From NCBI GenBank assembly GCA_014529385.2, contig CM043944.1:80814384-80878383 (forward strand): 64,000 nucleotides of DNA, given 5' to 3'. Shown here piece by piece: positions 49,626 through 60,402 of this stretch. The notes under the pieces are model-generated. The model saw only the letters and a list, made by a program, of their open reading frames with translations. It ran no database searches and was not told the DNA's origin. Origin of the DNA: Adiantum capillus-veneris (taxonomy: Eukaryota; Streptophyta; Polypodiopsida; Polypodiales; Pteridaceae). Position numbers and translations under genes: made by a program. Position 1 is the stretch's first letter; every line of letters begins with the position of its first letter.

Positions 49626-52080
49626 AAAAATATTTGAGAATTTTCTAGAGCACTTATGCAATTTAGAATTAGAGAGCCCTATGATCCTAGGTCCATAGAA
49701 AGTCAACATATCCATACCATATGGTATCATAACCCTACAAGCTTGTGGCCACAAGACAAAAAGGTTCTCTAATTAAAACTCACTATAGAAGGTATTCTAT
49801 GACCTCAAAGACACTAAGTCTTACGTGTACATTGTGCTCTATTGGTTGTTGAACATATTTTGATTAGTTGTATGTTGGACTAGAACTATTGAGTTGATTT
49901 TTTTGTTGTCATTCAAGGGGGTATTTTGAAAAATGGTTTGATATTATAATGTCATAAATTAGAAGAGTTTTTTCTCAAGTTACATTATGTATCTCATTCA
50001 AAGTGGAACGATGATTTTATTTTCTACCTACCAACTTCTTTTAAGAAAAATAAAAAATCTCATCTACAAAATAGCTTCAAAAAATCGTTAAATTTTGGAT
50101 TTATGAAGTGCATCCTATGTAAGGAGACACCTCTCACTTAAGTAGCATTGTTAATATAATTTCTTGATGCTCCTATCATTTTCTTCTTAGTACTTGCCTT
50201 TTTTGAGGTGATTAAAACAACGAAAATGATGGTGACAATTGATAGTACTATAAAAAATGGTGTTTGTTGAACACCCTCTATCTTGCAGATACTATACTCC
50301 TTGCACTTAGTACTTTGTTGTACATGAGATAAAAAACATAAATTTTATAAAATGAGATTTTGGCAATCTTTATGTACAACTCATACAAATCTGGTGTAAT
50401 CAATTCATATGCTACTAATTAGTCATATTAATGGTGTTTTTAAATACCTCCTTTTTCGAGACACCATCTCTAGAAGCTTTATTAAAGTTTTAAAGCATGT
50501 ATGGAAGTTTTGAGAGACCATGTCTAGAAGCTTTATTGAAGTTTTAAAGCATGTATTGATGAAAATGTGGCATGTTAATATAGATTCTTTGGCACAAAAA
50601 TATATTCTTTAACACTAGTTCTGTAATTGGACACTTAAGTGTCCTGTTTTTCTACCATGTTTTGGCAATTTATTTGTCAAGCTATGGAGAGAATTCTCGT
50701 AAGTTCTAAGACATAAATATTAGTAAATTTTCAAGCTATTTTGCCAAAAAAATCATAAAATTATTATATCTTTTTGTAGAGATGGCCTTTTTATGTTTAT
50801 AAAAGTCAAGTTTTAGCATTTAGTGTTACAAAACAATGCACTTCAAAGATAAGTTTTCAAGTCACATGTAATCTATAGACATAATTTCAAACTTGAGCAC
50901 GTGCTGAATAAGAGCATAATTTTGGTCTTCCAAAGGTCCCCTCGTGAAATTGGTACTATTCTAGTGCAATTTGACAACTACAAATGACTTTATATGTTTA
51001 AACCAAGAAACTACATATTTTTTGGGCTCCCTAACTCAAGTAAATCTCGTTGCTTGAACTCTCTCTTGAATTTTTTATCATGTAAAAACTCTTAAAAATC
51101 TTGAGTTCTCCATAATAACATTGAAACCAAGGTTTTAGGCACCCCAATTGTGTATGTACCACGTACTTTGATACATTTAGTTGATCTACATGGAAATTTT
51201 GATATTCTTTGAGGTTTTGAATGCTTATGTCTCAAGAATGAAAATATGAAAGTTTTCTCTTATGCAATTTTGAATATTTAAAATGATCCAATACTTGTTG
51301 CATACCAAAGTCCTTCTACTTGCTACCTTGAGTGCTCAATGGAAAGGGCAAGCAGTTTATCACTTTCTGAAACTCGCAAATACATCAAAAACATATTTTT
51401 CTTTGTATACAAGGATATGCTTGAAATGACCATATCAAACACATGGAACTTTCCATCATTTTATATACTTCAAAGGTAATTTTTTTGCACACGAAACTTT
51501 CAATTATCTATAGAAAATTTGTGAAAGAGTCACCTAAAAGTTTCTACAAGGTCGCTTCATTTTCTCTTGAGCTTATAAAGGCAATTTCTTCAAAGCGTCA
51601 ATCGCAGTCTTACGAGGGTCAACTTGATGAGTATAGTTCTTGATGAGTATAGTTCTTGTGTATTTGTGTGTGATTATTTATAGATAGTTATACATATATA
51701 TGATCATGTGCAACTATGTAACATTTAATGGCCTAATAACTTGTGTGTAGCGGAAAATAGCATGAACATAGTGAGCATTTCTTTATAATAGATTCCTAAT
51801 GAGAGTAACAAGAGTGCTTGGGTGGAGGGAGCAACAAAAAGCATAACACCTAGTTAGATAGCATGAACAATACTTCAAAAGAGAGAGAAATTAAGCTACT
51901 AACAACAGTTGAGGACCGGATTTACATGGAGCCGGTCCCCCCTCCAAAAGGCTTTGTATTATGGTTTCTCCCATCAAGAGAGACATTTTACAATACAATT
52001 CTTTGTGTTCCTTCAATACTAGCGAGTGCAATGAAGATGGAAACTTCAAGCACTAAGAAAAACACTTATTAAACACAACA
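49626..52080. other. Non-coding AT-rich sequence
   Basis: 49.67-49.85 kb holds more CCATAGG-family motifs. The remainder is AT-rich (TTTTGAGATTAAA-type) DNA with no ORF above 70 codons that looks real. Confidence 0.55.
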
Positions 52081-52084
52081 TCAA

Positions 52085-52921
52085 TTCCCCCACGATCTCA
52101 GACCCAAGACCTCACACACCTTCAAAGATGGTGAGAGCTAGCGGGGTATGAGAGTAGATTGAGAGGAAGAAGGAGTAGTCTTACGAGAAAGATGTACATC
52201 TCCTCACATAATCATTCATATTAGCATATCTTAGCTTAGTAATTAGCATGGTAGAGGAGATGAGCCTGCATTGAAGCTTGGCTCTTGGTTGGATTTGCAT
52301 CACAAAGCCAAGAGTTGTTGGTGTAGGCCTCCCTTCTCACAAGCTTGGAGTAGGTGATAAGCTTTCCATTAAATCTTGAGAAGGAGAGAGAGAGTCTTCT
52401 TACTCCACACATGGACTAGTGCAAGTGTGTATGCAAAAATTCCTTTGAAAAATCAGCCCCCTCTCTCTCTTGGTCGACCCCTCTTTCTATTTGCTCATGC
52501 AGACATCCCATTGGACCTCCCCAGCCTTAGCCAATAGGATTTCAAGAGCATAAGTGATAGCCTTCTGACATGTGTCCCCGTTTCCCCTTTTGTGAGATCT
52601 TTAGCTAGTTAATTAATGCAACTAAACTCTCATTGGACCTCTTTGTCTCTTGGCCAATAGGAATTAGGAAAGCCATTGGGCTGCTGAATGCTCTGCTGAA
52701 TGCTCATTGGACCCCTTGGGAGACTGTCCAATAGTCTTCTAAAGAGATTAATTCTTATTGGTTCTTTTATTAAGCGTTTTTAAAATAATTAAACTAGATT
52801 TACTCTAGCCTAATTCTCATTGGTCCACCTCCATGGACATCCAATAGGATTGAGTACACCTTGTGGGCATCTGGGTTAGGGAACAAACATGTGTCCCTCT
52901 TTTCCCTTGTGTAAAGGAAGC

Positions 52922-52955
<34 letters not shown>

Positions 52956-53307
52956 CTCTCTCATCCCCTAGTTCTTGGGTTCGCCCCCTCCTATGTAGGA
53001 CTTGTGAAGAATTTTTGGGACACACACAAAGCATCCAATTTCCCTAGTGTTTGACCTTTGGACTCAACCTTTGAATTTTGGAACCTTAGCATTTTGGAAG
53101 TCTTAATGGACTGAACCTTAGGGTCTTTTAAGCCGATTGTTGCACCTTGATATTTTGTAGATGGCCCCCCCTTTGGATCCCTATTGTGGCCGGTCTGCCA
53201 ACTTAACCAATATTCTATCTTTTTCTCCCCTAGCACTTCCCCATATTAAATGATCAGTTTAGCATGAAAAAATCATTTAGGAGAATTAGATAGTAGTTAT
53301 TATGACA
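52085..53307 (-). repeat. Chromovirus 3' LTR (left half boundary uncertain)
   Basis: The right boundary is firm: plus strand ...GTTATTATGACA ends at 53307 next to a PPT, so the LTR starts TGTCATAATAAC on the minus strand. The left end is a guess. The stretch contains a (TG)n run (52924-52953) and four or five ATTGG...CCAAT pairs. Confidence 0.45.
52505..52860. repeat. ATTGGACC...CCAATAG repeated pairs
   Basis: CATTGGACCTC near 52510, 52630, 52705 and, as CATTGGTCCACC, near 52819, each followed 20-25 bases later by (G/T)CCAATAG. Each pair is an inverted ATTGG/CCAAT, so both strands carry CCAAT-box sequences. Confidence 0.6.
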
Positions 53308-53321
53308 TTACCTCTCTCTTG
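53308..53321 (-). promoter_or_regulatory. Chromovirus polypurine tract
   Basis: The minus strand reads CAAGAGAGAGGTAA before the LTR start TGTCATAA, preceded by GTCGAGGATGACTTTTATTT, the usual end of plant chromovirus pol. Confidence 0.65.
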
Positions 53322-53663
53322 AAATAAAAGTCATCCTCGACTATGGGGTAGAGAAGATAAAGCATATTCATTAGTCCTTTAATTTCTAGCGGGTAGAGGA
53401 TCCCTATGTTACCCTACGACATCGTTCCAGAATGGATGACTAGTCCATTTGGCGCTTGAGAGCCTAAGCTGCCCTAAGCATGTATGCACATTAGTCCTAT
53501 CAATCTTCCATAGTAGAGTGACAAGCTCTACTTGGTGTTTGGAAGACGTCATCTCCGCAAACTTGATCTAAGCATGCATGCTACTTTACATTTGTGCACA
53601 ATAAAGAAAAAGAGAGTCTTATAAGACAAAAACTTTGTTCATTTTAAACATTTGTACATTTGC

Positions 53664-54116
53664 TTACTCTAGGGAAGCATTGCAACCATTGACAAGGTTT
53701 AGGTTATCCTTTAGTTGTATGCCTTGCATCCATTTAGCATCTTCAAAAGGATAATTCTTAAACTTAATAAGATATCGTCGGATAGTCTTACCACCTCTTA
53801 GTACCTTGTCTTCATGTCGGAGAATGGACTCGGGCTGCAGCACCTCTTCTTGGTCCTCGATCTCCGGTGGGTCTTCAATAGTTGGTTCTTGAGGTGGCTC
53901 TCCTTTGTAAGGCTTTAGTAGGCTCACATGAAAAGCATTGTGTATGAGCCAATGGATGGGCAACTTGAGTTGATAGGCCATCTCATTGATTGGCCTAAGA
54001 ATCTGGAAGGGACCATAGTACCTTTTTTCTAACTTAGCGTAGTACTTTTGATGTCCCGTAGGATTCTTGCCGTCGTGTGCCTTAATCGAGCTTTGGTAAA
54101 TTTGAGTAAGACCCAA
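53664..54116 (-). pseudogene. Chromovirus integrase C-terminus with chromodomain
   Basis: 150 codons. RRYYGPFQILRPINEMAYQL and IHNAFHVSLLKPYKGEPP are the GPF/Y-type C-terminal integrase module. EVLQPESILRHEDKVLRGGK, RRYLIKFKNYPFEDAKWM is a chromodomain, which targets integration to marked chromatin. The sequence continues to a stop at 53664. The link to the catalytic core (54117-54254) is in broken frames. Confidence 0.85.
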
Positions 54117-54254
54117 TCATTTTCTTTAAAGGATTGGGCTCTTCTGTGCTTGTCAGCAGTAGCCTTTTGCCTTTGTTGTGAGATAGAGATAGCAGCCCAT
54201 TGGGACCTTTGATCGTTACATAGGAATTTAGTAGATCAAGAATTGTTAGGTTAG

Positions 54255-54935
54255 CTATTTTACTCTGCCATCCGTTTGTGAGTGATAGGTCGAAGAGAAA
54301 TTTAGCCTTGTCCCTAAATTCTCAAAGAGACCCTTCCAAAAATTACTGGTCATTCTAGGATCTCTATCCGACACTATGGACATTGGCAAGCCATGGTACT
54401 TGAAGATTTGTGAAATGAAGAGGGTTGCCATTTGATGGGTTTTGATAGTCTTTTTGATAGGTATAAAATGAGCTTGTTTTCTGAACCTGTCTACTATCGT
54501 CGATATTTTCGTATTCCCATGGATAGACTTAGGCAATCCAAAGATAAAATCCATGGATACGCTCTCCCATGGTGAATTAGGGATTGGCAAAGGTTGAAGC
54601 AATCCAGGTTGCTTCCCTCTATCAAACTTCGTCTTTTGGCATACCACACATTTAGAAACATACTCTTGTATGTTTGATTTCATGGTAGGCCAATAGAAAT
54701 ATGTTTCAATCCCCTTTAGGGTAGACTGAATCCCTCTATTCCCTACATAAGGAGGAGCATGAGATTCATACATTACTTTCTCACAGAGTGAGTTAGTAAT
54801 GCATAGTCTATTACCATAGAGAAGACAACCATCTTGTGAAGTAAATGATTCCTCTTTCTTCTCTAATGCAAGGGATGAAATCACATCTCTAAGGGATGAA
54901 ATACAGACATTTCCTTTAGTGGTGAGTGGAAAAGC
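54255..54935 (-). pseudogene. Chromovirus integrase zinc finger and catalytic core, truncated
   Basis: Zinc-binding region SHAPPYVGNRGIQSTLKGIE with YVSKCVVCQKTKF (the second His replaced by Asn). Core: WESVSMDFIFGLP (Asp), MSIVSDRDPRMTS (Asp), then STYHSQTDGRVK and a stop, where TDGQTE with the catalytic Glu is expected. So the triad is broken. The upstream side ends at about 54.9 kb against a plus-strand gag fragment. The same stretch exists in the plus-strand copy at 59.2-59.35 kb. Confidence 0.85.
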
Positions 54936-56712
54936 TAAAGTTTGGTACGAAGCTCTGGAAGGCAAGCCGATGCAAGTGTGGTCGGCTCTACGGGCACGAT
55001 TTCTTCACAAATTTTTCAAGAATGCATCCCCAGTCAAGATGGATGCAAAGCTGAAGGCACTTAAATAAGATGTAAGGGAAGAGTTCAATTTGTTTTTGGA
55101 TTGTTTTCAAAAGTGTTGGGCAGAATTAGCGGCAGCCATGGAATTGGCTAATGAGGATTACTTCAAGCATGCAAAATTCATGGCGTGTCTGCACCCTAAA
55201 GTGAGAGATATGGTCGATAATAAAAGCCCAAAAATTTACAATGGTGCTATAGCAATTGCATGGTCAAAGTGCAAGAAGATAAAGAATAAAATAGAGCAGG
55301 GCATGTCGGGCTGCGAGACAATGGCCCCCTCTCAATTGTAGAGTCTGAGGGAGGCTATTCATGAGGAGAATCACGGATTTGTCTGAGCAGATGCAAGAAC
55401 TATGGCTAAGCATGATGGATAGAGGACAGCTAAGAGGAGTAAGGGGCAGGGCAAGGCTGCTACCATGTAGATGCTACAATTGTGGAGAATAGGAGAATTA
55501 TGCACCTGATTGTCCTCAACTGCCAAAAGAAAGAGGATGTATATACCCGTTGTTTGGTAGAGTCCAAGGTCAAGGGAAGTTTAATGGTCTGAGAGAGAAA
55601 AAAGTGGAGAATCTTGTGCAACCAGCTCCATGAAATAGGGGTGAGGTCCTGAGGGTGAATATTATAAGGGTGGATAAGCAGGATGTTGAGATTTTGTTCA
55701 ATAAGAGGGTGAGAGCCGAATGATGTGGAGCGTGAAAGAAGAGATTGCAAGGGTAAAGAGAAAGTGTATGAAGAAAGAGAGCAGTCTGAGACTAGTAATA
55801 AGAAGAGAAGACGCCACAAAATCAAGCAAGCAAACTTCCAGTTGGGACGAGGCAACCCCAAATATGACCTGGTAAGTGATGTGCAGAATAAAAAAGCAAA
55901 CATTACTTTTGGTCAATTGTTATCTTTAAATGAAAAAGGAAGGAGACAATGGTCTACAGGTGTTAGCACAAGGCTACCAAGAGCTAAGGGGAGTGTGCAC
56001 TCAGTGCAAAACATGGCCCTGAGGGTAGGTAGCCCGTTGAGTGATGTTCTTCCACTGGTGGATGGAGTCATCAAGAAGAGGATGCACATACACGTCTACA
56101 TAAATGGTGGAGCACAAGTAATGTGTCATGATGGAAGTAGCCATGAAGGAGACAAGAGTCAAGGAGGTGGCCAAGCCAAATGAGTGCATGAGGATGGACG
56201 ACCATGCTAACTCTAGGTGTCTGGGTGTGGTGCAAGATGTGAAGGTCAAGTAGACGGGCATAGAGTGCCTGATAGATTTCTTTGTTATGAAGGTAGGTGA
56301 TAATGTGTACCCAATTATCTTGGGTAGGGTGTGGCTTTTAGAAATAAGTGCTAAGTAGGACTCGGAGAGAAAAGTGTTCACCTTGCCTCTCAAAGAGAAA
56401 GGGAAACAAATTGTACTCGATTTTAAGACCAAGGAGAGAAGTTCTCATCACATGGAAGCTAAATATGTAGATGACATGACAAGCTACGAGTACAAAATGG
56501 AGACAACCTATGATGAGGGCTACACTGACGGAGAAAGAGGATAGCAAAGAATACATGTTGAAGATAGATGCAGATCTGTTCGAAGTCACCATAGACAACT
56601 CCCCTCATAAAGAAGAAGGTATGCAACCTCAAGCTCATGTTTTAAGCATAGAGGAGGTGTCCATCATCTTAAGTGAGGATTTGACCAAGGGTGAGAAGGA
56701 GAACTGTGTTTA
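54905..56712 (+). pseudogene. Tat-like gag-protease remnant
   Basis: FPLVVSGKAKVWYEALEGKP and WSALRARFLHKFFKN (54.9-55.05 kb) are the core of a Retrotrans_gag domain. It continues EEFNLFLDCFQKCWAELAAA to about 55.3 kb. At 55725-56183 LSLNEKGRRQWSTGVSTRLP and VYINGGAQVMC match the protease region of element 1 (RRQWSKMVSTRR; IDGGAQLCVI). 56.28-56.7 kb has PIILGRVWLLEISA, then an acidic linker. Many stops and frame changes. It is an old copy related to element 1, in the opposite orientation. Confidence 0.65.
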
Positions 56713-56713
56713 A

Positions 56714-59179
56714 CTGTGTGAGCAGTTTTTGGCCACCGATGCCAAAGACAAAGTACTCACCGAATGGCGAATCCTAAAGCTCTCTCCCTATGAATCCATC
56801 CACAAATATGTAGACAAGTTTTGGGACCTACAACTCAAAGCCACCGTCTTCAAAAAGTTGGATTTTGGAGAGCAAGAGCAACAATTTTGTGCGGGCTTAA
56901 CCGAAGAAATGGCGGAGTATGTCAACTCCCAAAGGCCACGTACCATATCGGCGGTAATACACCATACTATGGTGGCCTCTCGAATCAATTTCCAAACGGG
57001 GGCTAAAAGAAATAATAAGCCCCCGGAAAACAAGGGTTCCAATGAGCCTAAGGGGAAGGACAATGTCCAAAAGTCTCCTAAGGGCAACTCCAACAAAGCT
57101 AAAGAGAAGGGAGTTTACAAAGGTAAGAACAAACTCTCTCCTGAAGAGCTTGAGCATTATCGCAAGGATAACCGGTGTTTCAAGTGCGGCGAACAAGGGT
57201 ATGCGTACCGTGCTTGTCCCCAAAAGAACAACCGCCAAGATCCTCCTAGAGATTCCTTGGTTGAAATTCAAGAGGAGGAGACTCACCAAACTCACCACAA
57301 AGGATCTCCTCTATGCCATGCTTGGGGAAAGGTAAGAGAACATGATGCTTTTATTCTCTTTGACCCTGGTTCTACTCACAATTTTATATCTATAGAGTTA
57401 GCCACCAAGCTAGGCATACAATCCTACGAGATGGGAGATGTCCTACCCGCAGACAGTGCCTTCAAGGGGCAAGAAGCTTCAGTCACTCCCTTAATCAGGA
57501 AATTGAGGCTTCATGTCCAAGGCTATGTGGACAAAGAGGACTTCTTTATCTCTCCTCTCAAGCATGAGGATGTAATCCTAGGGGCACCATGGTTTGACCG
57601 CCTGGCTGCCGATGTTAAATTTCCTGAAAGGAGAATCTCCTTTAAGTTCAAGGAAAAAGACATGTATATAGATGCTAAGGAAATGGGTAACACCATCCCC
57701 ATTATACATACACCAGCTTTCAACAAGTCAATAAAGAGCTCTATTTCCGTGTACATGATTTTTGTTAAAGATTCTCAAAATGAACCTAATGCTTTAGCAA
57801 AAGAAAATAAAAGCAACCAAAAGGAATTAGAGTTATCCAATTTTCTCAAGGGGTTTCAAGATGTTTTTATTGACGACATCCCTTGTGAGCTACCTCCTAA
57901 ACAAGGTAATGATGACCATGCAATTGAGCTTCTTCCAGGAAGTTCAGCGCCTAACAAACCTCCTTATAGAGTTTCTCAAGCTCAACAAGAGGAGATTATG
58001 CGGCAAGTGCATGAGTTAGTTGAGAAGGGCATGGTTAGGCCTAGCTCATCTCCATTTTGTTCACCAGTGCTATTAGTGCAAAAGAAAGACGGCACATATC
58101 GTATGTGTGTCGACTATAGAGCACTAAATAGGATCACTATCAAGAATAGATTTCCCGTTCCACGGGTAGAAGACCTATTTGATAAGCTACAAGGATCGAC
58201 CTACTTCAGTAGAATTGACCTAAAAAGTGGCTATCATCAAATAAGGATAGTTGATCAAGACATTGTTAAGAACGCATTTCGCACCACATTTGGTCTTTAC
58301 GAATACATTGTCATGCCTTTTGGCTTGACCAATGCACCAGCCACATTCAACCGCTTGATGCAGAAGCTGTTCAGGCCTCATCGAACCTTCACTGGAGTGT
58401 TCTTTGATGATATTATCATCTACTCTAATTCATTAGACGAACACAAGAAACACCTCCAGGTAATATTTCAAGTTTTGAGAGAGAATAAACTTTATGTTAA
58501 TCGAAAGAAAAGTGAATTTTTCTTGCAAGAGATTCAGTATTTAGGTCACATTATCTCTCAAGATGGCATCCAAATGGATCCATCAAAGTTAGAGGTAATA
58601 AAAGGATGGCCTAAACCAAGGAATCTTCATGAACTAAGAAGCTTTATAGGTATGTGTGCATACTATAGACGCTTCATAGAAAAGTTCTCACAAATTGCGG
58701 GACCATTACATGACCTAACAAAGAAAAGCGTTAGGTATACATGGTCTGCTAAGGAGAACAATGGTTTCAAAAAACTTAAAGAAAAGCTTATCTCTCAACA
58801 TGTGCTTACATTACCGGATCTCTCAAAACCATTTGAGGTCCAATGTGATGCTTGTGGTGATTGCCTTGGAGCTGTTTTGCTCCAAGAAGGGCACACCATA
58901 GGCTATGAGAGTCGAAGGCTCGACCTTGTCGAACAAGCTCTAGGCATATATGAAAAGGAACTCCTTGCAGTTCTACATGCCTTAGACTCATTGAAGCACT
59001 ATTTATTGGGGACTCCTTTCATTCTGCGAACGGATCACCAAAGTCTTAAGTACTTCATGACGCAGACCAAGCTCTCCGACAAACAAATGAGGTGGGAAAA
59101 TTTCCTTTCGCAATTTCATTTTCATATTGCTCACATTGCTGGCAAGCATAATCAAGTAGCTGATGCACTCTCACAATGA
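56714..59179 (+). CDS. Chromovirus gag-protease-RT-RNase H polyprotein (5' truncated)
   Basis: An 816-codon frame without internal stops from 56729 (open back to 56714). Order: gag C-terminal half (LTEWRILKLSPYESIHKYVD; FCAGLTEEMAEYV), zinc knuckle CFKCGEQGYAYRACP at residues about 150-164, protease loop LFDPGSTHNFIS near 210, RT with YRMCVDYRALNRITI near 457, VMPFGLTNAPATFNRL and FFDDIIIYS (active site) near 558, RNase H with CDACGDCLGAVLLQ near 706, YEKELLAVLHAL, RTDHQSLKYF and NQVADALS. The N-terminal gag half is missing: the ORF begins right after the Tat-like remnant. It ends in TGA at 59177 after a frame slip into the integrase part. Confidence 0.9.
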   Translation: MCEQFLATDAKDKVLTEWRILKLSPYESIHKYVDKFWDLQLKATVFKKLDFGEQEQQFCAGLTEEMAEYVNSQRPRTISAVIHHTMVASRINFQTGAKRNNKPPENKGSNEPKGKDNVQKSPKGNSNKAKEKGVYKGKNKLSPEELEHYRKDNRCFKCGEQGYAYRACPQKNNRQDPPRDSLVEIQEEETHQTHHKGSPLCHAWGKVREHDAFILFDPGSTHNFISIELATKLGIQSYEMGDVLPADSAFKGQEASVTPLIRKLRLHVQGYVDKEDFFISPLKHEDVILGAPWFDRLAADVKFPERRISFKFKEKDMYIDAKEMGNTIPIIHTPAFNKSIKSSISVYMIFVKDSQNEPNALAKENKSNQKELELSNFLKGFQDVFIDDIPCELPPKQGNDDHAIELLPGSSAPNKPPYRVSQAQQEEIMRQVHELVEKGMVRPSSSPFCSPVLLVQKKDGTYRMCVDYRALNRITIKNRFPVPRVEDLFDKLQGSTYFSRIDLKSGYHQIRIVDQDIVKNAFRTTFGLYEYIVMPFGLTNAPATFNRLMQKLFRPHRTFTGVFFDDIIIYSNSLDEHKKHLQVIFQVLRENKLYVNRKKSEFFLQEIQYLGHIISQDGIQMDPSKLEVIKGWPKPRNLHELRSFIGMCAYYRRFIEKFSQIAGPLHDLTKKSVRYTWSAKENNGFKKLKEKLISQHVLTLPDLSKPFEVQCDACGDCLGAVLLQEGHTIGYESRRLDLVEQALGIYEKELLAVLHALDSLKHYLLGTPFILRTDHQSLKYFMTQTKLSDKQMRWENFLSQFHFHIAHIAGKHNQVADALSQ

Positions 59180-59349
59180 TCTATCTTCAATGATAGAGGA
59201 GTATGCTATTGCTCCCGAATTTAGAGATGTGATTTCAGCCCTTGCATTAGGGAAGAAAGAAGAACCATTTACTTTACAAGATGGTTATCTTCTCTATAGC
59301 AATAGACTATGTGTTACTAACTCACTACGTGAGAAAGTAATGTATGAAT
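59163..59349 (+). pseudogene. Chromovirus integrase N-terminal piece, cut by a copia insertion
   Basis: After a one-base frame change at about 59165 the reading continues SSMIEEYAIAPEFRDVISAL, KEEPFTLQDGYLLYSNRLCV and LREKVMYE. It matches the minus-strand copy at 54.76-54.93 kb almost residue for residue, then stops abruptly where the copia LTR begins. Confidence 0.85.
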
Positions 59350-59668
59350 TGTAAAGAATGAGGATGCAAGAGAGCTACACAAGACAAGCACAAAGCACAC
59401 AGAGATGGAAAGCTTCTTCTTCTTCTTAGAAAAGAGAGTACAAAATGACTAAGTGCTTATGCTGAAAAGTAGCACATATATACATGCGGTCACTAAGTGT
59501 GAACTCGCTAGAAGCGTACTAGGCTGGCACTATATGTGTAGTCCAGCTGTAGAATCACTGGCAGAGATCCTCCGTGTCGGTCACCTTACGCGCCAGTGAG
59601 TAAATGCCGTAAGCGGCCAAGACCCGTAGTGGATGCCAGCTCAAGGTGTAGAGCTCGACATATCAACA
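59350..59668 (-). repeat. Copia 3' LTR (319 bp)
   Basis: On the minus strand it runs TGTTGATATG...TCTTTACA. A TATA box (GTATATATG) lies on the minus strand at 59477-59484. A (TTC)n tract lies near 59410. The flank at 59345-59349 (TGAAT) would be the target duplication. Confidence 0.75.
59477..59484 (-). promoter_or_regulatory. TATA box in copia LTR
   Basis: The minus strand reads GCATGTATATATGTGC about 190 bases into the LTR. Confidence 0.5.
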
Positions 59669-60402
59669 CTCCCCCTCGAGCTCTGCATGTCGCAGAGTCC
59701 AAGCATAGTCCGGAAACGTTGAAGCTTCTCAACTCCGAGGGCCTTGGTAAAGATATCCGCTATCTGCTCCTCTGTGCTGACGTAGACCAAGTTGATGTCG
59801 CCCGCCAACACTCGCTCTCGAACGTAGTGGTAATGGATCTCTATGTGTTTGGTCCTGGCATGGAACACTGGGTTCCTAGCCAACTGCATGCTGCTGAGGT
59901 TGTCACAATGGATGACAATCTGCTGGTCCACCTGCACTCCCAAGTCCTCAAGTAATGTGCGTAGCCAAGCTACCTCACATGCCGCAACTGCTGCACCTTT
60001 GTACTCGGCCTCTATGCTCGATAAAGCAATCGTAGTCTGCGTTTTGCTGCTCCAAGTAACAGCAGCACTCCCAAAAGAGAACATGAAGCCACTCGTAGAT
60101 CTCCTATCAACAATGCTAGCTGCCCAATCTGCATCTGTATACCCATACAATGCTAATGGTGCATCTGTTGCATAGAACAATGCGTAGTCAAGAGTACCTT
60201 GCACATACCTAAGTGTGCGTCGTACTCCATCCAAATGTGGCTTCCTCGGAAGCTGCATGAACTGACTCTCCAAGCCTACTGTGTAGCTCAAGTCTGGCCT
60301 CGTGATAGTCAAGTAGATTAGACTACCCACAATCTTCCTGTACATGTTGACATCCTCGACAACATCACCCTTCTCTGCACTCAGCTTTGCATTCACATCC
60401 AA
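59641..60402 (-). pseudogene. Copia RT C-terminus and RNase H
   Basis: LDVNAKLSAEKGDV, YRKIVGSLIYLTITRPDLSY, GYTDADWAASIVDRRSTSGF, SSKTQTTIALSSIEAEYKGA and IHCDNLSSMQLARNPVFHAR: the copia RNase H with Asp, Glu and Asp present. It ends TKALGVEKLQRFRTMLGLCD then runs over the PPT into the LTR, as is usual for copia. Its frame is one base off from the upstream RT frame because of a deletion near 60.40 kb. Confidence 0.9.
59669..59683 (-). promoter_or_regulatory. Copia polypurine tract
   Basis: Minus strand GAGCTCGAGGGGGAG directly before the LTR start TGTTGATATG, the classic plant copia arrangement. Confidence 0.8.
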
